A model generated the notes under the pieces. That model saw only the letters and a program-made list of their open reading frames with translations. It did not search any database and was not told the origin of the DNA. DNA of 64,000 nt, taken from contig NZ_JMPP01000066.1 in assembly GCF_000735435.1 (NCBI RefSeq), positions 1 through 64,000 of the forward strand, written 5' to 3'. This stretch comes from Klebsiella planticola ATCC 33531. GTDB taxonomy: Bacteria > Pseudomonadota > Gammaproteobacteria > Enterobacterales > Enterobacteriaceae. The number at the start of each line of letters is the position of its first letter. Positions within the stretch are counted from its first letter, which is position 1. A program made the translations under genes and the position numbers. Below are positions 54,542 to 63,370 of the stretch, in pieces.

Positions 54542-55019
54542 GATCCCCTCCCGTCGAGGTGAAAGTGCGTGAAACGCGGATGACCAACGATACAGGAAGC
54601 ATACATTTCACATTTAAGTAACACAATCATTAACATATTAACAATGTGATATTGGTTGCAAAATTTTATTTAATTAATTGTTATTTAAGGAATTGTTATT
54701 CCGCATATCGTTGGGTTATCGACATAACATTAAAACATAAACAAAAGTTATTAACTTTATTCGCGGGCGTCGCACGGTTCACATTCTCACGCTTTTCAGC
54801 GCCAATCTCGTCCTTTAGAACGAGTGTCTTTTTAAACGACTCCTCTATACCTGATAAATATCACTCAGGTCATTTTCATCAGGCGCTTAACTTTGCAAGG
54901 AAGCGCAGGTTTTTCTGCTGCCCAAACAGGGCCGCAGGCAGAAAGAATTAACCGGGGACCGAGTACGGCCTCGCGCCAGAATGGCCAATAAAATAACCTC
55001 ACCGGACAGGATCAAAACG
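54542..55019. other. Divergent moaR/atsB intergenic region
   Basis: This 478-bp gap is AT-rich from about 54600 to 54760 and holds the promoters of the regulator gene and atsBA. It contains the dyad at 54808-54823 and a weak CRP-like TGTGA half at 54646-54650. A 101-codon open frame at 54646-54951 has no ribosome site or recognised motif and is not called. The dyad is followed by TGTCTTTTT, so it could also fold as a terminator in the leader RNA. Confidence 0.6.
54808..54823. promoter_or_regulatory. TCGTCC-TTTA-GAACGA dyad before atsB
   Basis: A 16-bp dyad with arms TCGTCC and GAACGA, about 200 bp before the atsB start codon. Its reverse complement contains CGTTCTAAAGGACG, which matches CGTTCTAAAGAACG at 47357-47370 in 13 of 14 positions. 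It is a candidate MoaR operator. The inverted repeat plus the following T run could also form an RNA terminator. Confidence 0.62.
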
Positions 55020-56207
55020 ATGCTGAATATCGCCGCATTACGCCAGCAGCAAATTCCGCTGGCTATGGAGCCCCGGGCAACGGTGCCCTTTCATCTTTTG
55101 ATCAAACCCATTGGCCCGGCCTGCAACCTCGCCTGCCGCTACTGTTATTACCCGCAGGGCGAGACCCCGGTGCGGAAAATGGACGATGCGACGCTGGAGT
55201 CGTTTATCCGCCGCTATATTGCCGCCCAGCCCGCCGGCGCCCGGGAGATTAATTTCGTCTGGCAAGGCGGCGAACCGTTGCTGGCCGGACTGCGCTTTTA
55301 TCAGAAGGCGCTGGCGCTGCAGCAGCGCTATGCCCCCGCGGGCGTCACCATCAGCAACAGCCTGCAAACCAACGCCACGCTCATCAACGATGCGTGGTGC
55401 CGCCTGTTCCGTGAACATCATTTCACGGTCGGCGTCAGTCTGGAAGGCAGTGAAACGCTGCAAAACCACCACCGTCCGGATAAACGCGGCCAGGCCAGCT
55501 ACCCAGCGGCGCTGCGCGGTATCGCCCTGCTGCACCGGCATCAGGTGGAATTTAATTTACTGGTGGTGGTCCACGACGAGATGACCCGGCACGCCGCTTC
55601 TGTTTACGACCACGTCGTGAGCCTTGGCGCCCGCTACCTGCAGTTTCAGCCGCTGATGAGCGAGGGCGATGCCCAGGCGCAGGGCTATCGGCTCAGCGCC
55701 GATAACTGGGGGCGCTTTATGGTCGCTATCTGGCGCCAGTGGCGTAAACGCGGCGATATCGGGCGGGTTTTTGTGATGAATATTGAGCAGGCGTGGGGGC
55801 AATATTTTACCCACACCAGCGCCACCTGCGTCCATGCCGCCCGCTGCGGCAGCAACCTGGTGATGGAGCCCGACGGCCGTCTCTACGCCTGCGATCACCT
55901 GATTAACGACCGGCATCATCTCGGCCAGCTCGACGACCGCCCGCTGGCTCAGGCGGTGGATAGCGCGACCCGTCTGCCCTTCGGCAGCGAAAAAAGCCGA
56001 CGCCGGGAGTGCCAGCAGTGCGCGGTAAAAATCGTCTGCCAGGGCGGCTGTCCGGCCCATCTTAACGACGCAGGCTACAACCGGCTGTGCGCTGGCTACT
56101 TCCATTTTTTTAGCGAAATTCTTGCTCCGCTGCGCCCCTACTCCCGCGATCTGAAGGGGCTGCGCGCCTGGCGTGCCCGCTTTATCGACAGCCGGGTGAC
56201 GCGCTAA
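55020..56207 (+). CDS. atsB: AtsB anaerobic sulfatase-maturating radical SAM enzyme
   Basis: The 395-residue protein matches Klebsiella AtsB, with the radical-SAM cysteines at 35, 39 and 42 (CNLACRYCYYP) and a C-terminal SPASM-type cluster (CVHAARCGSN ... CQQCAVKIVCQGGC) for auxiliary Fe-S clusters. It oxidises the active-site serine of AtsA to formylglycine without oxygen. The ATG at 55020, with an AGGAT site, gives the known length; longer upstream frames are unlikely. It precedes atsA in an operon. The maturase-before-sulfatase order is typical of Klebsiella. Confidence 0.94.
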   Translation: MLNIAALRQQQIPLAMEPRATVPFHLLIKPIGPACNLACRYCYYPQGETPVRKMDDATLESFIRRYIAAQPAGAREINFVWQGGEPLLAGLRFYQKALALQQRYAPAGVTISNSLQTNATLINDAWCRLFREHHFTVGVSLEGSETLQNHHRPDKRGQASYPAALRGIALLHRHQVEFNLLVVVHDEMTRHAASVYDHVVSLGARYLQFQPLMSEGDAQAQGYRLSADNWGRFMVAIWRQWRKRGDIGRVFVMNIEQAWGQYFTHTSATCVHAARCGSNLVMEPDGRLYACDHLINDRHHLGQLDDRPLAQAVDSATRLPFGSEKSRRRECQQCAVKIVCQGGCPAHLNDAGYNRLCAGYFHFFSEILAPLRPYSRDLKGLRAWRARFIDSRVTR

Positions 56208-56283
56208 CCGATATTTTTCCATGGTCGCGCCGCCTTCATCTTCGGGCGCGATGCATCCCCGAGCCTGAACAGGAGACCCGGTA

Positions 56284-58017
56284 GTGAATAAAAAAACAGT
56301 GGCCGCCGCGCTGAGCATGATCCTCTCCGGCGCAGCGCACAGCGCGCAAACCGAGCGCCCCAACATCATCGTGATTATCGCCGACGATATGGGGTATTCC
56401 GATATCAGCCCCTTCGGCGGCGAAATCCCGACGCCTAACCTGCAGGCGATGGCCGAACAGGGCGTGCGCATGAGCCAGTACTACACGTCGCCGATGTCAG
56501 CCCCTGCCCGTTCGATGCTGTTGACCGGGAATACTAACCAGCAGGCCGGCATGGGCGGAATGTGGTGGTATGACAGTATCCTTGGCAAAGAGGGGTATGA
56601 ACTGCGCCTCACCGATCGCGTCACCACTATGGCCGAACGATTTAAAGATGCCGGCTATAACACGCTGATGACCGGGAAATGGCACCTCGGCTTTGTGCCC
56701 GGCGCCACGCCAAAGGATCGCGGCTTTCGCCACTCGTTCGCCTTTATGGGCGGCGGCACCAGCCATTTTGACGATGCGATACCGCTGGGTACCGTCGAAG
56801 CCTTCCACACCTACTACACCCGCGACGGCCAGCGGGTTTCGCTCCCCGCCGACTTTTACTCCAGCGAGGCCTACGCCGCCCAGATGAACCAGTGGATCAA
56901 AGAGACACCGCCGCAACAGCCGGTTTTTGCCTGGCTGGCCTTTACCGCCCCCCACGACCCGCTGCAGGCGCCGGATGAATGGATTGCCCGTTTTAAAGGT
57001 CAGTACGAGCAAGGTTATGGCGAGGTTTATCGCCAGCGAATTGCCCGCCTGAAGGCGTCAGGGATCCTCCATGACGACACGCCGCTCCCTGGGTTGGATC
57101 TCGATAAAGAGTGGGCGGCGTTGACGCCGGAGCAGCAAAAATACACCGCGAAAGTGATGCAGGTATACGCCGCGATGATCGCCAACATGGATGCGCAGAT
57201 CGGTACGGTGATGGAAACGTTGAAGCAAACCGGGCGTGATAAAAATACCCTGCTGATCTTTTTAACCGATAACGGCGCCAACCCGGCAGAAGGCTTTTAC
57301 TACGAATCCGAACCCACGTTCTGGCAGCAGTTCGACAATCGCTACGAGAATATTGGCCGCAAAGGTTCGTTCGTCTCCTACGGCCCGCACTGGGCGAACG
57401 TCAGCAACGCCCCGTACGCGCGCTACCACAAAACCACCAGCGGCCAGGGCGGCATCAATACCGACTTTATGATTGCCGGGCCCGGGATTGTCCATCGCGG
57501 CAAAATCGACGCCACCACCATGGCGGTGTATGACGTCGCGCCCACCCTCTATGAGTTCGCCGGTATCGATGCCACCAAAGCGCTGGCGAAAAAACCGGTC
57601 CTGCCGATGGTCGGCGTCAGCTTTAAACGCTATCTGACCGGCGAAACCTTACAGCCGCCGCGCTCCCGCTACGGCGTCGAGCTGCATAACCAGGCGGCCT
57701 GGATTGACGGCGACTGGAAGCTGCGGCGGCTGGTAAAAACCTTCCCGCAGGCGGGGGACGCGCCGTGGGGGCTGTTCAATCTTAAGCAGGACCCGCTGGA
57801 AACCCATGATCTCGCCACGCAATATCCACAGCGGGTGCAGACCATGAGTCAGGATTACGCGGCGTTTGCCGGACGCACCATGGTGGTTCACGCCGATGGC
57901 AAAGCCATCGACTATGTCGGCATCGACGCGAAAACCGGCCGCTACCTCGCGGTGGATCCGCAGACCATGAAACCCGTTGCCGCGCCGCAGGCGATACCGG
58001 CGCCGCAGCACGATTGA
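56284..58017 (+). CDS. atsA: AtsA periplasmic arylsulfatase (Ser-type)
   Basis: The 577-residue sulfatase has a signal peptide (cleaved near GAAHSA) and the sulfatase signature [11 protein letters not shown], in which Ser72 is the residue converted to formylglycine. Most aerobic sulfatases have cysteine there; serine requires AtsB. Metal-binding DD in IADDMGY and the KWHLG motif are present. It hydrolyses aryl sulfate esters in the periplasm to release sulfate, and phenols or amines. The start is GTG at 56284 after a GGAGACCC site. It follows atsB by 76 bp and should share the atsB promoter. Confidence 0.95.
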   Translation: MNKKTVAAALSMILSGAAHSAQTERPNIIVIIADDMGYSDISPFGGEIPTPNLQAMAEQGVRMSQYYTSPMSAPARSMLLTGNTNQQAGMGGMWWYDSILGKEGYELRLTDRVTTMAERFKDAGYNTLMTGKWHLGFVPGATPKDRGFRHSFAFMGGGTSHFDDAIPLGTVEAFHTYYTRDGQRVSLPADFYSSEAYAAQMNQWIKETPPQQPVFAWLAFTAPHDPLQAPDEWIARFKGQYEQGYGEVYRQRIARLKASGILHDDTPLPGLDLDKEWAALTPEQQKYTAKVMQVYAAMIANMDAQIGTVMETLKQTGRDKNTLLIFLTDNGANPAEGFYYESEPTFWQQFDNRYENIGRKGSFVSYGPHWANVSNAPYARYHKTTSGQGGINTDFMIAGPGIVHRGKIDATTMAVYDVAPTLYEFAGIDATKALAKKPVLPMVGVSFKRYLTGETLQPPRSRYGVELHNQAAWIDGDWKLRRLVKTFPQAGDAPWGLFNLKQDPLETHDLATQYPQRVQTMSQDYAAFAGRTMVVHADGKAIDYVGIDAKTGRYLAVDPQTMKPVAAPQAIPAPQHD

Positions 58018-58029
58018 TTCCTCCGGCGC

Positions 58030-58045
58030 TCGTTCTTTCGGGCGA
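58030..58045. promoter_or_regulatory. TCGTTC-TTTC-GGGCGA dyad before moaE
   Basis: A 16-bp dyad 57 bp before the moaE start codon. CGTTCTTTCGGGCGATA matches CATTCTTTCGGACGATA at 47372-47388 in 15 of 17 positions. Candidate MoaR operator. It lies within a larger imperfect hairpin (CTCCGGC ... GCCGGGAG), so a terminator after atsA is the alternative. Confidence 0.6.
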
Positions 58046-58102
58046 TAGCCGGGAGCGCATCCCCTTTCTAAGGTACAAAGCAGGCGTTCCGGGAGAGAAA
58101 CA

Positions 58103-58879
58103 ATGAGTAGAGTGGTAGTGATTACCGGCGGCGGCACCGGGATTGGCGCCGCCTGTGCACGACTGATGGCGGCGGCGGGCGAGACGGTGTTCATTACCGG
58201 TCGCCGTCTCGCTCCTTTGCAAGCGCTGGCGGAAGAGACCGGCGCCGTGGCGCTGGCTGGCGATGCCGCCAGCGGCGATGAGTGGCAGTCTCATCTGCTG
58301 CCGACGATTCTCGAACGCGCGGGCCATATCGACGTTTTAATCTGTAGCGCGGGCGGCATGGGCAACGGCGCCGTCGTGGAGACCAGCGACCGGCAGTGGC
58401 GTGCGGCGCTGGAAAGCAATCTCAACAGCGCGTTTGCCAGCGTCCGCGCCTGCCTGCCATCGCTGATTGCCCGGCGCGGCAACGTGCTGTTTGTCGCCTC
58501 GATCGCTTCCCTCGCCGCCGGGCCGCAGGCCTGCGGTTACGTCACCGCCAAGCATGCAGTGATTGGCCTGATGCGTTCGGTCGCGCGGGACTATGGCCCA
58601 CAAGGGGTACGCGCCAACGCCATTTGCCCCGGCTGGGTGACCACGCCGATGGCCGATGAGGAGATGCAGCCGCTGATGGACGCGCAGGGTATCAGCCTTG
58701 AGCAGGCCTATCAGCAGGTGTGTCGCGACGTCCCGCTGCGCCGCCCGGCCAGCGCGCAGGAGATTGCGCTCGCCTGCCAGTTCCTCTGTTCCCCGCAGGC
58801 GTCGATTATCAGCGGTGCGACGCTGGTTGCCGACGGCGGCGCCAGTTCGGTTGATGTCCCGACGCTGGCGTTTGCTTAA
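58103..58879 (+). CDS. moaE: MoaE short-chain dehydrogenase
   Basis: The 258-residue SDR enzyme has the cofactor motif ITGGGTGIGAA near residue 7 and catalytic Tyr-x-x-x-Lys in GYVTAKHAV. It is the probable Klebsiella MoaE of the monoamine regulon, an SDR enzyme unrelated to the molybdopterin-synthase MoaE that shares its name. It probably reduces or oxidises an intermediate of amine breakdown. It has a GGGAGAG ribosome site, lies 85 bp after atsA and is followed by moaF at 25 bp. The specific reaction is not known. Confidence 0.85.
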   Translation: MSRVVVITGGGTGIGAACARLMAAAGETVFITGRRLAPLQALAEETGAVALAGDAASGDEWQSHLLPTILERAGHIDVLICSAGGMGNGAVVETSDRQWRAALESNLNSAFASVRACLPSLIARRGNVLFVASIASLAAGPQACGYVTAKHAVIGLMRSVARDYGPQGVRANAICPGWVTTPMADEEMQPLMDAQGISLEQAYQQVCRDVPLRRPASAQEIALACQFLCSPQASIISGATLVADGGASSVDVPTLAFA

Positions 58880-58904
58880 CGTTCTTACACAACAAGGATC
58901 TCAC

Positions 58905-59696
58905 ATGACTTCAGAAGCCGTATTTATTCAGGTCGGCGCGCTCGCGGACGGCTTTGCGCCTCACGGCAACGTCCTGCCGGTGACCTCTTTGCCTGACGGA
59001 AATCCCCTGACCTTTTATTTGGCCGATGGCGCCCGTCATCAGTTGACGATGGCCGATACCCACACCCTGCTGTGGGACGGCCAGCCCGTTTCCGGGCGCG
59101 TGACCGCCATTCGCCCCGATGTGCTGTTTATCGATTTTCTCGATCCCGGCAAGGAGAACGCCAGCATCAGCGCGGTGTGCAACCTGGCGCAAAATAACGC
59201 CACCCTGGTGTACGGTCAGCTGCCGACGGAGCAGGCCGCACGCCTCGATGCGTTCAGCCGCGTCGAGCAGGGTCTGCCGCTGACGGCAGTCGAAGTCCAC
59301 TTCCATTTTGCCCGTCTGAACCGCGAGCCGGGGCCGCTGCCGACCTTCACCCGCGCGCTGGTGGGGATGCGTAACCAGTACACCTACAGCCCGACCGAAC
59401 GCTACGAGCATATTTATCTCAACGATAACTTCTATGCCTGGCAGTGTCTGGACGGTGTCGAGAAAGGTCTGGCGGATGTCGATCGCTGTCACTATGTGCA
59501 GGTGGCCGACGATCTGACGCTGTTCGTCTGGCGCGAGAAAATCATTCCGACGCTGGGCGTGATCCTTATCGATCTGCAGCAGATGCGCACCGACGGCAAG
59601 ATTCTCGGCTATCAGGGAAGTGATTTTGCCGCGCTGAGCAATTTCCCGGTCGGGGCCAGCGCGCAGATTCTGAATGTGACGAACCCTTCGTCCTGA
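58905..59696 (+). CDS. moaF: MoaF monoamine-regulon protein
   Basis: The 263-residue protein has MoaF and MoaF C-terminal domains, lipocalin-like beta-rich modules with HQLTMADTHTLLW and QYTYSPTERYEHIYLNDNFYAWQCL. Database labels sometimes wrongly connect it with molybdenum cofactor synthesis; it is named after the monoamine regulon of Klebsiella. The ATG at 58905 has an AAGGAT site and yields a full-length protein. It follows moaE by 25 bp. It may bind an amine or hydrophobic metabolite; no activity is established. Confidence 0.87.
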   Translation: MTSEAVFIQVGALADGFAPHGNVLPVTSLPDGNPLTFYLADGARHQLTMADTHTLLWDGQPVSGRVTAIRPDVLFIDFLDPGKENASISAVCNLAQNNATLVYGQLPTEQAARLDAFSRVEQGLPLTAVEVHFHFARLNREPGPLPTFTRALVGMRNQYTYSPTERYEHIYLNDNFYAWQCLDGVEKGLADVDRCHYVQVADDLTLFVWREKIIPTLGVILIDLQQMRTDGKILGYQGSDFAALSNFPVGASAQILNVTNPSS

Positions 59697-59703
59697 GCGT
59701 AAC

Positions 59704-59725
59704 GCCGGAGCCCGACGGCTCCGGC
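59704..59725. terminator. 9-bp bidirectional hairpin after moaF
   Basis: GCCGGAGCC (59704-59712) and GGCTCCGGC (59717-59725) form a perfect 9-bp stem with a CGAC loop between the convergent moaF and aldo/keto reductase genes. It probably stops or protects both transcripts. Confidence 0.72.
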
Positions 59726-59736
59726 ACACGCCGCCG

Positions 59737-60690
59737 TCAGGCGCTGGCAATCTCCAGCCGCGCCAGCTGGGCGGCATTCAGCGTCAGCTGAGCAGCACGA
59801 GCAAAGCTCTCGACCTGGGCCACGCTGGTGGCGCTGGCAATCGGCGCGGTCACCCCTTCCCGGCCCATCAGCCAGGCCAGCGCCACTTCGCCAGGTTTCG
59901 CATGGTGCTGAGCGGCAACCTCTTCCAGGGTATCGATTATGCGCATTCCGCGCGGATTAAGGTATTTCCCGATGCCGCTGCCGCGCTGGCTTTGCGCCAG
60001 ATCGGACGGTTGACGGTATTTACCGGTCAGGAAACCGGAGGCGAGGCTGTAGTAGGTGACGACGCCTATTTCCCGGCTGATGCACAGGTCGCACAGCGCC
60101 CCCTCAAAAGCGGAGCGGTGATAGAGGTTGTATTCCGGTTGCAGCACCTGCCAGGCCGGCAGCCCCTCTTTCCGCGCCACTTCCAGCGCCGAGGAAAGCT
60201 GCTGGGCATCCAGGTTAGAAGCCCCCGTCGCGCGGATTTTCCCCGCCTGCTGCAGCGCGTGAAAAGCGCTCAGCGTCTCGGCAATGGGGGTTTCCGGGTC
60301 CGGCCAGTGGGCGAAATAGAGATCGATATAATCGGTGTTCAGACGGCGCAGCGAGTTTTCCACGGCCTGCTGGATCCAGGCTTTCTTCAACCCTTTTTGC
60401 CCGGGTAGCCCTAAATCAGAGCCCACTTTGGTGAAGATTTTTACCTTATCACGCATCCCCGGACGCGCCTGTAGCCAGCGGCCAATCAGGGTTTCCGACT
60501 CACCGCCCTGATTGCCATCCGCCCAGCGGGAGTAGACATCGGCGGTATCAATGGCGTCAAAGCCGTGGTCGACAAAAGCATCAAGAATGGCAAAACTGGT
60601 TTTTTCATCGCAGGTCCAGCCAAACACGTTGCCGCCGAAGACCAGCGGCGCGATGGAAAATCCGGTTTTACCCAATGGACGTGTATTCAT
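59737..60690 (-). CDS. Aldo/keto reductase
   Basis: The 317-residue NADPH-dependent enzyme is a typical (alpha/beta)8 aldo/keto reductase with the catalytic Asp and Tyr in DTADVYSRW, a Lys in KIFTKVG and the His in IDLYFAHWPDP. The ATG at 60690 has an AGGAG site; a GTG three codons upstream lies inside it. It is convergent with moaF and could reduce aldehydes produced by amine oxidation. Its substrate is unknown, and the neighbourhood is the only link to amines. Confidence 0.86.
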   Translation of the reverse strand: MNTRPLGKTGFSIAPLVFGGNVFGWTCDEKTSFAILDAFVDHGFDAIDTADVYSRWADGNQGGESETLIGRWLQARPGMRDKVKIFTKVGSDLGLPGQKGLKKAWIQQAVENSLRRLNTDYIDLYFAHWPDPETPIAETLSAFHALQQAGKIRATGASNLDAQQLSSALEVARKEGLPAWQVLQPEYNLYHRSAFEGALCDLCISREIGVVTYYSLASGFLTGKYRQPSDLAQSQRGSGIGKYLNPRGMRIIDTLEEVAAQHHAKPGEVALAWLMGREGVTAPIASATSVAQVESFARAAQLTLNAAQLARLEIASA

Positions 60691-60822
60691 GCCGTTCACT
60701 CCTTATCGCTTATATTCTGCATCCTTCGCCAGGCCGCAAGGGGCGGGAAAGAACCATGAGTGGAGAGTCAGAAAAGGAATCTTGCGGCGGGCCCATCCGT
60801 GCCCGCCGGACGCATCACAACA

Positions 60823-61599
60823 TTATGTCCCGGAATAGACGTCAAAGCTAAAATATTTACCCGACAGTTTTTTATAGGTTCCGTCGGCGAGAATCTGCGC
60901 GATCGCGCGGTTAATTTCCTGACGCAGCGCGTCATCCTCTTTACGCAGGCCAATCGCCGCGCCGGCGCCGAACAGCTTATTATCCTGCAAACTTCCGCCG
61001 ACAAAGGCGAAATCTTTACCCTGCGGCTGCTGCAGGAAGCTGTAGTCCGCCATCATTCCGGAGAGCACCGCGCCATCAATACGCCCGGATTCCAGATCCC
61101 GCACCACGCTGTCAGCGCCCTGATAGGCCACGATATTAATTCCCGCCGGACGCCAGTGCTGATTGACGTACGTCTCCTGCGCCGAGCCCTGCTCCACGCC
61201 GATCGTTTTGCCTTTGAGCTGCTCCGGCGTATTGCCGGTCAGCGTATTTTTGCGCGCCACGAGGAACACCGGGCCGTTATACAGCTTGTCGCTAAAGCCA
61301 ATCTGCTCTTTGCGTTTCTCGGTCATATACATGCCGGAGAGAATCGCATCGAATTTACGCGCCTTCAGCGCCGGAATAATGCCGTCGAAATTGCTTTCCA
61401 CCCACACGCATTTCGCCTGCAGCTGCTGGCAGATGGCGTTGCCTAAATCAATATCGAAACCCGCCAGCTTGCCCTGCGGGTCTTTCCATTCAAACGGCGC
61501 AAAAGTGGGATCGACGCCAAAACGAATTTCTTTTTGTTCTGCGGCCAGCGTCGATGCGGACGCCATCAGCGCGACCCACAGCAGTAGTGATTTTTTCAT
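60823..61599 (-). CDS. Orphan polar amino-acid-binding protein
   Basis: The 258-residue exported protein is a family-3 solute-binding protein (ArgT/HisJ/GlnH-like). The signal ends after TLAA, then IRFGVDPTFAPFEWKDPQGKLAGFDIDL. No permease or ATPase gene is adjacent, so it must use another transporter; the polar amino-acid system at 247-2322 is one candidate in this window. It is the second gene of a pair, 19 bp after the M20 amidohydrolase gene. Binding-site residues resemble basic-amino-acid binders, but specificity is not certain. Confidence 0.88.
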   Translation of the reverse strand: MKKSLLLWVALMASASTLAAEQKEIRFGVDPTFAPFEWKDPQGKLAGFDIDLGNAICQQLQAKCVWVESNFDGIIPALKARKFDAILSGMYMTEKRKEQIGFSDKLYNGPVFLVARKNTLTGNTPEQLKGKTIGVEQGSAQETYVNQHWRPAGINIVAYQGADSVVRDLESGRIDGAVLSGMMADYSFLQQPQGKDFAFVGGSLQDNKLFGAGAAIGLRKEDDALRQEINRAIAQILADGTYKKLSGKYFSFDVYSGT

Positions 61600-61618
61600 T
61601 ATTTACGAGCTCCAGAGA

Positions 61619-62797
61619 TCAACGGCAGTGTGTTTCAACTAACCGGGCGAAAAACGACGCCCCGGTGGTAATAATGTCATCGTTAAAGTCATAGCCAGGG
61701 TTATGCACCATGCAGCCGCCTTTATCGCCCTTCTCGCCGTTACCCAGCAGGAAATAGCAGCCCGGACGCGCCTGCAGCATAAAGGCAAAATCCTCGCTGG
61801 CGTTCATCGGTGAAATGGATTCCAGCACCTGTTCGTTGCCAAAGACTTCCGTCGCTAATGCTTTGGCGAATGCAGTCTCCTCCACGCTATTGGTCAGCAC
61901 CGGGTAGGAGTCGTAGACCTCAATCTCGCTGGTAGCGCCGTAGCTTTTGGCGGTAAATTCGGTGATGTCGTGAATCCGTTTAATCAGCAGGTCGCGTACT
62001 TCCTGCTTCATCGCCCGCACGGTCAGTTCCATCACCGCGCTTTCCGGGATCACGTTGGAGGCGATGCCCGACTGGAAGGTGCCGACGGTGACAACGGCGG
62101 TTTCCCCCGGCGGCACGTTACGAGCGACAATACTTTGCAGGGCCATCACCAGCGCCGAGCCGGCGAGAATGGGATCGACCGCGCGCTCCGGGTGGGCGCC
62201 GTGGCCGCCGTAGCCGTGAATGGTTATCTTGACGGTATCCGCCGACGCCATAAAGTTGCCGGCGTAGAAGCCCAGCTTGCCGACCGGTAGCCCCGGCATA
62301 TTGTGCAGCGCAAACACGCAATCGCAGGGAAAGCGCTCAAACAGCCCGTCTTTTATCATCAGGTCTGCGCCGCCAATCGCCTCTTCCGCTGGCTGGAAAA
62401 TCACATGCACCGTGCCGTTAAACTGGCAGGCCGGCGAGGCAATATATTTTGCCGCCGCCAGCAGAATAGTGGTGTGACCGTCGTGGCCGCAGGCGTGCAT
62501 TTTCCCCGCAACGGTGCTGGCCCAGGGTAATTCCGTGGTTTCAAAAATAGGCAGGGCGTCCATATCGGCGCGCAGCCCAATCGTGCGCGCTGAATGCCCT
62601 TTCGTTAGCGATCCCACCAGCCCGGTTTTCCCCAGCTCGCGGGTCACCGCATAACCCCACTCCGCCAGTTTTTCCGCTACCAGTTCGCTGGTATTAAACT
62701 CTTCCAGACTTAATTCCGGATGGGCATGTAAATAATGCCGGATCGCAATCATTTCTTCTTCAGCTGCTTTAATTTCTGGAATCACAAAATTGCTCAT
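61619..62797 (-). CDS. M20 aminoacylase/amidohydrolase (HipO-like)
   Basis: The 392-residue metallo-amidohydrolase has the M20D pattern: a metal-binding region MHACGHDGHT near residue 100, FQPAEEAIGGA, HNMPGLPVG and a C-terminal MNASEDFAFML. Members release amino acids from N-acyl, aromatic or indole conjugates. It is cytoplasmic. The ATG at 62797 has a GGAGA site. It precedes the orphan binding-protein gene by 19 bp, implying that the imported compound is an N-acylated amino acid that the enzyme splits. A general peptidase role is possible. Confidence 0.88.
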   Translation of the reverse strand: MSNFVIPEIKAAEEEMIAIRHYLHAHPELSLEEFNTSELVAEKLAEWGYAVTRELGKTGLVGSLTKGHSARTIGLRADMDALPIFETTELPWASTVAGKMHACGHDGHTTILLAAAKYIASPACQFNGTVHVIFQPAEEAIGGADLMIKDGLFERFPCDCVFALHNMPGLPVGKLGFYAGNFMASADTVKITIHGYGGHGAHPERAVDPILAGSALVMALQSIVARNVPPGETAVVTVGTFQSGIASNVIPESAVMELTVRAMKQEVRDLLIKRIHDITEFTAKSYGATSEIEVYDSYPVLTNSVEETAFAKALATEVFGNEQVLESISPMNASEDFAFMLQARPGCYFLLGNGEKGDKGGCMVHNPGYDFNDDIITTGASFFARLVETHCR

Positions 62798-63370
62798 GCC
62801 GGTCTCCGGGAAATAAAAAATAGATATTCTGCTTCATTCAGGCTTCAGGTAAACGGTTGTCGAAAAGTGGGAGGCCAGAACCCCAAAACGTGAAGTATGA
62901 AGAATAAACTCAGACTCAATAACTTATCTGGATAAGCGTTTAATGCAAGCAAGATTTCTGATTTCCGGCGTGCGCTTCATCTCGTTTACTAATGATTATT
63001 CAGAAGGTTACCGGTAATGTGAAAAAAAGTGGGACGTTCAACAGAATGTAAAAAAGGCCAGCACCACTCTGCTAATAAACCTTATTATAATAGTGATTAA
63101 GACCATAAATAAGGCAAAATTTAAATATAAACTTTTAATTATTGGATTATTACCGCGTTTTTATTCTACGATCGCCACGCTTAAATCAGCTTATTAAATA
63201 CCTGCAGATTTCCTCAGGCGGCGCCATGTTGTGGGCAGCAAGCTCGCCGGTAGCGCACGCAGCGCAATCACCCGGGCATCCCTGAAGATGATTCGCGACG
63301 CCTCCTCTGGAACCAACGGAAAAATAAACGCGCGCCATAAGATGGACGCAGAATAGCGTAGAACTCAAAC
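62798..63370. other. 573-bp intergenic region
   Basis: This divergent gap is AT-rich from about 62900 to 63170 and holds the promoters of the M20 operon and the lipoprotein gene. It contains a perfect 10-bp palindrome TTACCGGTAA at 63008-63017. A 60-codon open frame at 63186-63368 on the minus strand has no ribosome site or recognised motif and is not called. I see no tRNA, sRNA or repeat here that I can support. Confidence 0.5.

Noticed and set aside
54646-54661. CRP-like TGTGATATTGGTTGCA upstream of moaR and atsB
   Set aside because: Only the left TGTGA half is good; the right half matches TCACA at 3 of 5 positions. Catabolite control is known for the regulon but this site is too weak to call.
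54646-54951. 101-codon open frame between moaR and atsB
   Set aside because: No ribosome site, no recognised motif, odd composition, and it spans the candidate operator. Probably chance.
63186-63368. 60-codon frame on the minus strand upstream of the last lipoprotein gene
   Set aside because: No ribosome site, no family resemblance, and located in a promoter region.
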